Origin: Larus michahellis
Taxonomy: Eukaryota > Chordata > Aves > Charadriiformes > Laridae
Direction: 5' to 3'
DNA length: 64,000 nt
Assembly (NCBI RefSeq): GCF_964199755.1
Contig: NC_133903.1
Coordinates: 2,237,001-2,301,000, forward strand
Part shown: positions 1-7,500 of the stretch, piece after piece
How the letters are laid out: each line of letters begins with the position of its first letter
Position numbering within the stretch: position 1 is the first letter of the stretch
Notes under the pieces: generated by a model
Told to the model about the DNA's origin: nothing
Databases searched by the model: none
The model's input: the letters and a program-made list of their open reading frames with translations, nothing else
Position numbers and translations under genes: made by a program

Positions 1-866
1 AGCGGGGCTGCCCGAGCCGGGCAGAGCTCAGCCCCGGGGCTTCAGGCACCCCCAGCCCGGCTGCCGTTCGTCTGCCAGCCGAGCTGGGAGCAGAGACACA
101 CGCGCTATTTATTCACCGTTGACCTGGCAGTGTCGGGCGGCACGCAGGGAAGGGCAGGAGCCTTCTCCTCCCCACCCGAGAGCAGAGCAGGATCCCCCCC
201 AGGGGTTAACCGGCCCGAACGCTGCGTGGGACAGTGGCTGGGCCACCTGCCCTTGCAGCCCTAGCAGCCCCTCACCCGGCACTTCACCCCAGGGACGGAG
301 CCATCTGCCATGAGAGAGTCCTGTTGCCCCCACTGGGAAGGCGATGTGACGGGGCTCCATCTCTAGTCATCTCAGAGGCGGAGGAGGAGAAGAGATGGGG
401 ATGTCAGGAAAAGAACGGGTCCTGATGAGTCCCACAGAAAGCTGGGAGAAGTAAGGAGAGGGGAGATGGACAGGTTTTCTGTCCCTTTGCCTGGATCTGC
501 CCCAGCTTCTGTGCTGCTGAAGGAAAGAGCATTTTAGAAGCATCTTGGCAATGTTTGCACGTTTGCTTGTTCACACACGGTGCTCTGAAAAGAAGCCGTG
601 CTTGTGTATCTGAGCTGCCTTTGGAAAAATGCAGGGGGGGGAGTGTCTGCACTTGTCTGGGGAGAGCTGTTTAGTCCCACACCAATGCAGCTGTGGCAGA
701 GCCTGTACCCAGAAAGGGCCAAAGACTCCCAAGGAACCGCGCTAACGTCCCTCAGAGCAAGGGGTAACCTAAGTTCAGCATTTGGCATCTGGGATTCAAA
801 ACCAGAAGTCTGGGAAGTGTAGAATAGCACCCATCGGACATCGAAAGAGCAGGCATTTGGGAATAA
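1..866. other. Region downstream of CYP2W1, no gene recognised
   Basis: The first 120 bases are GC-rich and the rest is mixed. Open frames of 60-100 codons occur on both strands, but none resembles a known protein or has exon-like boundaries. The stretch lies 3' of the P450 poly(A) signal at 867-872. It may be intergenic or may carry a longer P450 3' UTR ending at the signal at 108-113. Confidence 0.5.
108..113 (-). terminator. Possible distal poly(A) signal (AATAAA, minus strand)
   Basis: TTTATT on the plus strand reads AATAAA on the minus strand, followed by a GT-rich stretch (GCGTGTGTCTC) that would suit a downstream element. It could be a distal poly(A) site of CYP2W1 or of an unseen minus-strand transcript, or chance. 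Confidence 0.25.
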
Positions 867-872
867 TTTATT
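867..872 (-). terminator. CYP2W1: Probable CYP2W1 poly(A) signal
   Basis: This is the first AATAAA on the minus strand after the P450 stop codon at 1321-1323, giving a 3' UTR of about 450-470 bases. No nearer AATAAA is present between the stop and this site. Transcript data are needed to prove use. Confidence 0.55.
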
Positions 873-1320
873 CCATGTGCAGTAGGGAATGGGTAAAGAG
901 CAGGGATTAGAGGATACATGACATTCCTATCTAGTATTGGTCTCCAAGTGAAGAAACGATGTGCTCCTGAGAACCATCACCTCCCAGAAACTCAGAACTA
1001 GAATAACTTTCTTATGTTGTATATTTGATGTGTAAAGTAGTGGCTGTCCTGTCATTTCTAGTCACGCATGTGGCTGGAATTTTCCAGGTAACCTCACCCA
1101 CCAGCCCTCCTCTGCTTTCTAAGGAGGAGCTTTTCTTTTTCTTTTCTAAGAAGAAAAATATTTGTCCAACAGATATTTTAAGCGTGTAGCCAGTACTTGC
1201 GAGGCTTTGAGTAAGATGACACTTGTAGCTACTGCACAAGGATCTGCTGTCTCCTTTGTGCATCTCCTACGCCCTGCACAAAACAATCAGCTGGATTTTT
1301 CTCAGTTCGGAGCCTTGGGC
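873..1320 (-). other. CYP2W1: CYP2W1 3' untranslated region (inferred)
   Basis: The segment lies between the stop codon and the nearest downstream AATAAA. It includes a pyrimidine-rich stretch near 1125-1150 (plus-strand sense). No repeat or other coding signal is seen. Its extent is inferred only from the position of the poly(A) signal. Confidence 0.5.
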
Positions 1321-1508
1321 CTATTGGCGTAGCACCGCGCAGGCACACTGCGGATGGGGTCTCATGGTGAATCCAGCCTCTGCGGTCGTGTCCAGCTCAG
1401 ATTCTTTGACCCCAGGTGGAGGCTTAAATGTAAATTTCTGGATCAAGCCTGTGAAGAAGATGAAGAGCTCCATCGTGGCGAGACTTTCTCCGATGCAGTT
1501 TCTCCGCC
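1321..1508 (-). CDS. CYP2W1: CYP2W1 exon 9 (heme-binding exon and C-terminus)
   Basis: The exon starts after the acceptor TTGCAG (AG at 1510-1509) in phase 1 and ends at a TAG stop (1321-1323). It encodes the rest of the heme loop, RRNCIGE, with the thiolate Cys436 that ligates heme iron. The L-helix and C-terminal strands follow, ending CACAVLRQ. The tail FTMRP is shared with mammalian CYP2W1. Confidence 0.95.
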
Positions 1509-4500
1509 CTGCAATGCCAAAAGCATGGCTGTTGGTGGAGAGATTGGGCAAGTGGTGGCTCAGCCTGACACCTCTTCCCTACTGCCTGGTAGCAACTGCG
1601 TGAAGGACAGTACAGGCCTCAGAAACGTGAAACAGCATGGTGTGATACTCAGTAGCCATCACCATTGACCTCCTCCAGGCATTTGAAGGGGGCCGTTTCA
1701 CCTGAGCGTGCAAGGAATTAGTCTGAGACACCCTGGAAACCAGCCTTCCCAAGGCAGAGGGAAGGTTGAACGCTTGCTTGAAGGTGTTGAGTCTTCTGTA
1801 GGTCCCAGTGGTGTCTTTAAACACCATGGCCTGGTGTACCTCCCAGCATGGGCCGAGGGGCTGTTTGCAAGCCATCAAAACCCGGGTGGGTATTGCTAAA
1901 CCATCCCCACCACTGACGTCCGTGCTGGTCCCTACAGAGGCTTGGATCCTGCCACTTGGCTAGTTCCTTCTGATGGGCACTGGGAACTCAGAGCCCCGTG
2001 CAGGACCAAACGCTCTCGTTACCTGTGGAGAAGGGCAGAAACGCTTTCTTCTTTACGAAGTTCCCGTCCACATCAAGGAAATGGTTGGGGTTGAACTCGT
2101 CTGGTGTCTCCCATTGTGTTTTATCCAGCAGCACGGAGGCGAGCAGAGGAATCACCGTTGTTCCCTGCAGCACAACCACACTCTGCTTTAGCATGCATGG
2201 ATGGAGCAAACTTCTGCCTTTGCCCGTTCAGCCATGTAACTGTTCCTCCCTTTGGGCTGCGTCTGGAAGCAAGCTTCTACCTCTGAAGAACTAATTTCTG
2301 GGCTTGTACATGACCATTTGACCCTTAGTTAGTGTGGATACCAACTTCACTGGAATTACTGACTAATATGTGACCAAACAACAATGGTTGTTGGCTGTTC
2401 CTGAGTTATGAAGCAGAAGAAAGAAGTAGACCAGGCTTCCTTCCTGCCCAGCTGCTCTCTGCTCGCCTCAAGCACGCAACGGGACAATGCCATGGTACTC
2501 CAGAGGCAGAACTGCTCTACAGGGCATGAATGGCAACGGAGAGTGAAGAGAATAAGGAAGAGACTCCGGGTTACCAGTTATGGGAAATGGGAAGTGGTGT
2601 GGGTAACCCTGAAGTCACGCTGCCATCGGTCTGGGCGTGGAGGAGACGGGGGATTAGGGAACTGGCTCTTCCCCACCAAAAGCCCTGTGCTTCGAGCTCC
2701 CCGCTCCTTGTGACGTTTTGCCCTGGGGGTCACTGGTGTGCTGCACCCCCCTCTTCCTCTGGAGAGCAGCAAGTACCTTGGGGATGAAGTAGCCTTTAAA
2801 GTGGGTGTCAACAGAGGTGCACCGTGGAACGTGTGGCAGGAGGGTGACAAACCTCTGCACCTCGTGGATCACCGCGTTGGTAAACGGCATTTTTTTCCGG
2901 TCCTCAAAGGCAGGCAAGCAGTCAGGGCCCAGAACTTGCTCAATCTCTGCGTGCACCTTGTCTGGAGGGCAAGAGAAAGGCATAAAGCGAGCTTCCCTCG
3001 GTGGTAAAGCACCTCCACATCCCAGCTCGTGATGACTGTTGGTTGGACTACCCCAGGCGGGAGGTTGCCCAGCCCCTGGGAGCAGAGAGAGAACAACCCC
3101 TCAGACCCTTTGGTCCTGAATGGCAGCGTACAATGCTTGGGCAGAGGTGGAGAGGTTCCAGGTGCTTCTGGATGCATGAGAGGCTACAGAACTTTTACAG
3201 GCGAGCAGCGCTTATGGGGTCACTGCACCCTACGTAAGAAAAGCAAACCCATAAAGGCGTCTCACTTTGAACCTCGGGGTACTTCATCAGCAGCAGGATG
3301 GCCCACTGCAACGTCGTGGATGTCGTCTCCGTGCCAGCCATGAGCAGGTCGAGCGCAGAGGCCAATACATTCGCGTCATGAAAAAGTGTATTGCTTTTAT
3401 TTTCCTCCTTTAGGGAAACAAAAATTTAAAAAAACACTGCTGTCAGCACGGAAAGAGAGAACTGGGAGAGGTGACCTAGTCTTCGGAGACATTACAGCGG
3501 GGTGCATGTGAATTACAAGTGCCCAGATGCACCACACTGACATACCGATACAGAAAGGCTTCAGTTTACAGCAGAAATATTTCCGCACTTTGAGATTCTG
3601 CCCCCCAACGATGAACTAATTGGACTAGTTCATTGATTTTCCACCATCACATGACATTTATCTGCTCTGGGCAGTGGTTATCTGATTGACTCTGAGCTTC
3701 CATCCCCTGCCTGTGGATCCTGAGAAGGCGGAAAGTTGATGAGAGGTGCAGGACCGTGCTCTCCCAGGCAGCTGGAATTTGTCTAGGTGCGTGCCAGGCG
3801 CCACAGGGAAGCCACGAAGGGCACCACCCGCACATCAGCTCTGCCGTCCCTGCTTCGCGCTGCCAATGGGAACCTCGCCTGTTCCTGTGTGCAACAGCGG
3901 AGGCACGAGGCATCGAGCCCAAGCACCCCTCCTGCCCACCACCCCGCCCAAGGACACGGATGCTCGGAGAAGGCGAATACGGACTGGTCCTTCCTTGCTC
4001 TGCTCCCACACTATCCCTGCTGTTGGTAAAGCCACTGCGTGGGAGCTGGTGACGTGTCTGCACAAACGCAACGGCAACTTCTGCGTCTCTAGAACTGGGC
4101 ATCTCTTGCCTCTTCCCATGCCCGCAGGGAGGGATGCGTCGGCCTGGAGTGCATTGGAAAAACCCCATTACCTCCCTCTCGCGCTCCAGCAAGGAGGGAA
4201 AGGACCACAGCTAACACCTGAGGACGAGTTTTACACATTCATGCAATGCAGTCTAGGTAATTATTTCTTGCTTTTCCCGCAGTACGCTGCATTTAACATA
4301 TTGCAATAGGAGGATGTTTACCCCAAACTTAAGTATTTTCATATAGACCGTGGTAGAGCGTGTTCATTAGACAAGCAACACAGACCATCTCTGTGTAAGA
4401 TCCTGCACTAGGAATCGTCAGATTGTTAAAATACCTCTTGTTTGAATACCAATGCATCGATGTAGCTCATCAGGTTGTTTTTATTAAGACTTTCTTTGCT

Positions 4501-7500
4501 TTCCTTGATGCACTTCGTTAAGATCGCACACACCTCTTCTACTTTTTTCAGGATCACCTTGTGAGGTTTGAGGAGAAATCCAAGGAATGGGTAGAAATTA
4601 AATAACTAAAAAGAAAAAAAGGAAAAGAAAAAAATCACAGAAAAAAAATTAAATTCACCCCTTACCTTGTAAAACTCAAATGTTATAGTGGAGAAATTGT
4701 TTATGTGAGGAACCAAATGAAATGTGATTGGAATCTCTCTTTTTGGGTAACTAAAAAAATTTTAATGTATAAAAACGCCTCCTCTTATTAAAAGTTCTCT
4801 ATGGAAATGAATGGAGCCTATCAGACTTGTCTAGACAAAGCCTATAAGCATGAATTTAGAAAAATACAATTAAGGGAAAGTGATAGTAAACTCACGAAAC
4901 AATGAAATTACATTTTAAAAGAGGTAATAAAGCAAAAAGATAAAGCATTACGCGTTATGCAAAGAAAACTCCAAATGTTTAGCGAGCCAGAATACTTATG
5001 TTTTAAAGTTGTTAGATCATCATTTTTAACCTTCACATGAATTATAAATCAATTACGCTGAGCTCTCAGCATCGTTAAATTTCACAGCACGATAAACAGT
5101 TGCATTTTATGGGCAGGGGGGTTACTTACACCATTTCTCAATGTTATAAATAAATGGGCTGCAGAATAAGATTCACAAATCTCTTGCTCTTGCTAACGGG
5201 TTATAATTTTTGTTGTTTTCTGCAAAACCTAGACCTGCCGTAGAGATCAAAATAAAAGGGATGTTGTACTATTGTAAATTGTAACTATTGTAAACAGCTC
5301 TCATTCAGGTAATAAACCCATCAGTTTGGTTTTTTTTTCTTATTTTTAACAGCTTTTTGGATTATGTTCAATATTACCTTAAGTAACTAATGCTCTATTC
5401 CTTGTGATGGAGGATTAAGTGTAACAAGAGCTCTTGGCTCAGGTGAGAGCCTCGCAGTTGGAAGACTCCCTTTGTGCAGCCCCGTCGAGCAGGTGTTGAT
5501 TTAATGCCGCGTCAGGCGGCGTGAGAGGTCCGTATATAACGTCTGCAGCTCTGTACTTTGTACTACAACTCTGTAGCTTCACTAATTTCTTAATTAGCAA
5601 GAGACCAAAACCTAGTAACCCTCAAATACACGTCCCTTAGACAAGAGGTTACTTCTGGGATGTTCACACAGCAATCAGCAGAAAATAACTGGAATGAGCC
5701 TGGCTATTTTTTGTTGCACCCGCACAGATAAGGTCATTATATCAGTAGTTTTATCACTGCTGTGATAAAAACAGCATCTCAGCCCAGGGCCACCATGTGA
5801 TACTGGACCTCCACCACAAGAGGTTTTCATGAAGGAAGAAAAACGCAAAACAAAGAATCTTGTCCCTGCCCAGGGCAGGGGGGTTGAACTAGATGATCTT
5901 TAAAGGTCCCTTCCAACCCCAGCCATTCTATGATTCTTACGTCTCCGTAACCCTAAAGATTCGCCAAAACCAATCCGTAATAGTAAGTCAGCTTGACCTA
6001 CCAACTCCGAAGAGACACTGAGCATCTCAGCAGAGGGTACCTTACATGCAAGAACGGAGAGCCAAGAAGGTGCATAACTTCATCTATGAGTCTTAACAGA
6101 GTGAGATACGTCGGGTCTTCATAATCAAACCTCTTCCCAAAGAGAATAGCAAAGGTGATGTTGGTGGGGGCCATATTCAAAAACCGTAACTTGAAAGGTC
6201 CACCTAGAAATGAACAAAATCATTAACTGTATTGGTCATTTCTGCAGCAACCCAGAGCTCTTCAAGTGGCCTTGTAAAGTAGCATGAAACACTCGATGCC
6301 GTCTCCAGCTCACCTTTGAAGGATTTGATCAACTCAATGAGAAACTGAAGCTCCTCAAGCATCCTTTCTTCTCCAAGATGCTTCCCCATGCCGAGATCCC
6401 GCATGGTGGCTACGGTGAACCGCCGTGTCTTCTTCCAGAGCTCTCGAGAAGAAAAGAACACACCTACGGAGGGATTGCATGCCCTGTTTGCCGAGGCGGT
6501 ACAGGATTTTCTCAGAAACACCGAAAGCACAGCCAGGGAGCACAGACATTTTTCATCCTGGTGGAGCCTGCTTGGGAGAGGACTGGGAGGGTCTGTGGGG
6601 GGCTGCCTTGGGAAAGCACAGCCCCCGGGAGGTTCAGGAGGGCAGGCGGCAATATTTCAAACGGTTGGGTGCTGTTCACCCCAAAGCTCTGGGTTTGGCT
6701 CATTTATAGCTTTGTCGCTTTGCAGCCACAGGCAGTAAAAAGCTCTGTGCATGGTATTTGTCTCTGTCTGACTCGTTTTTCCTTAGAAAAATGACCCAGC
6801 TGTTTCAGAGAGCAAGGCGAGGAGCAGGTGACACCACTCCGTCCCTGTCGTGAACAGGACAAACGATTTCCCTGAACAACTCCTGTTTTGGAGGATGAGC
6901 TGTATAGTGTGCAGGGGGACGAGGGGGGCAGGGAGGCACCTTTGCTGGAATCCGCCCCCCCCCAGCTGGCTGACCCATCCGCCAAAGAAACGCTCAGCCA
7001 AGAGGGCACGGAGGTGTTTGGGTACAACGCAGAAATCCTCCCTTCCCAGGAGGGCTTCCAGGGCTGAACATAGTCTGCATCCTCGTACGGCGGCTGGGAA
7101 GGCAGCGCAGTGCACCCTTCCTCACACGGGGCCTCACTCATCCAAAAAGATAAAAAAAAAAAAACAACCCACAGGCTGTATGCATTATATACATATTAGG
7201 TCATCACATCTTTTCCTTTCAGCCCTGGATTATTCCCTTCATTGTTTTTCAATGTCTAGTCTTGGGCAATGTATTACTTTCTAACATGCAATTCAGAAAC
7301 ACGCCAAAAATCTGTTTACAGAAATAATTGTTTGAGGTACAAATAGCCCGTGCTGTTGCACTCTTGCCAGTTCTTGCAGTCCGTATCATGAGTCATGCGT
7401 GATCCACACTTTGTCTGAACTCCCAGTAACTGTAGGAAAGAGATTGCATAAGGACCGCAGCCTTCACGTTGTGAAAAATAATTTCCTTCCCTCTGCGCTG

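Noticed and set aside
109-360. 83-codon minus-strand frame at the left edge as a terminal exon of a neighbour gene
   Set aside because: The stop overlaps a poly(A)-like signal, which would leave no 3' UTR, and the peptide has no recognisable features.
3647-4309. Overlapping 181- and 187-codon frames on opposite strands
   Set aside because: They fall inside CYP2W1 intron 5 between firmly placed exons. The composition explains the lack of stops and the peptides resemble nothing I know.
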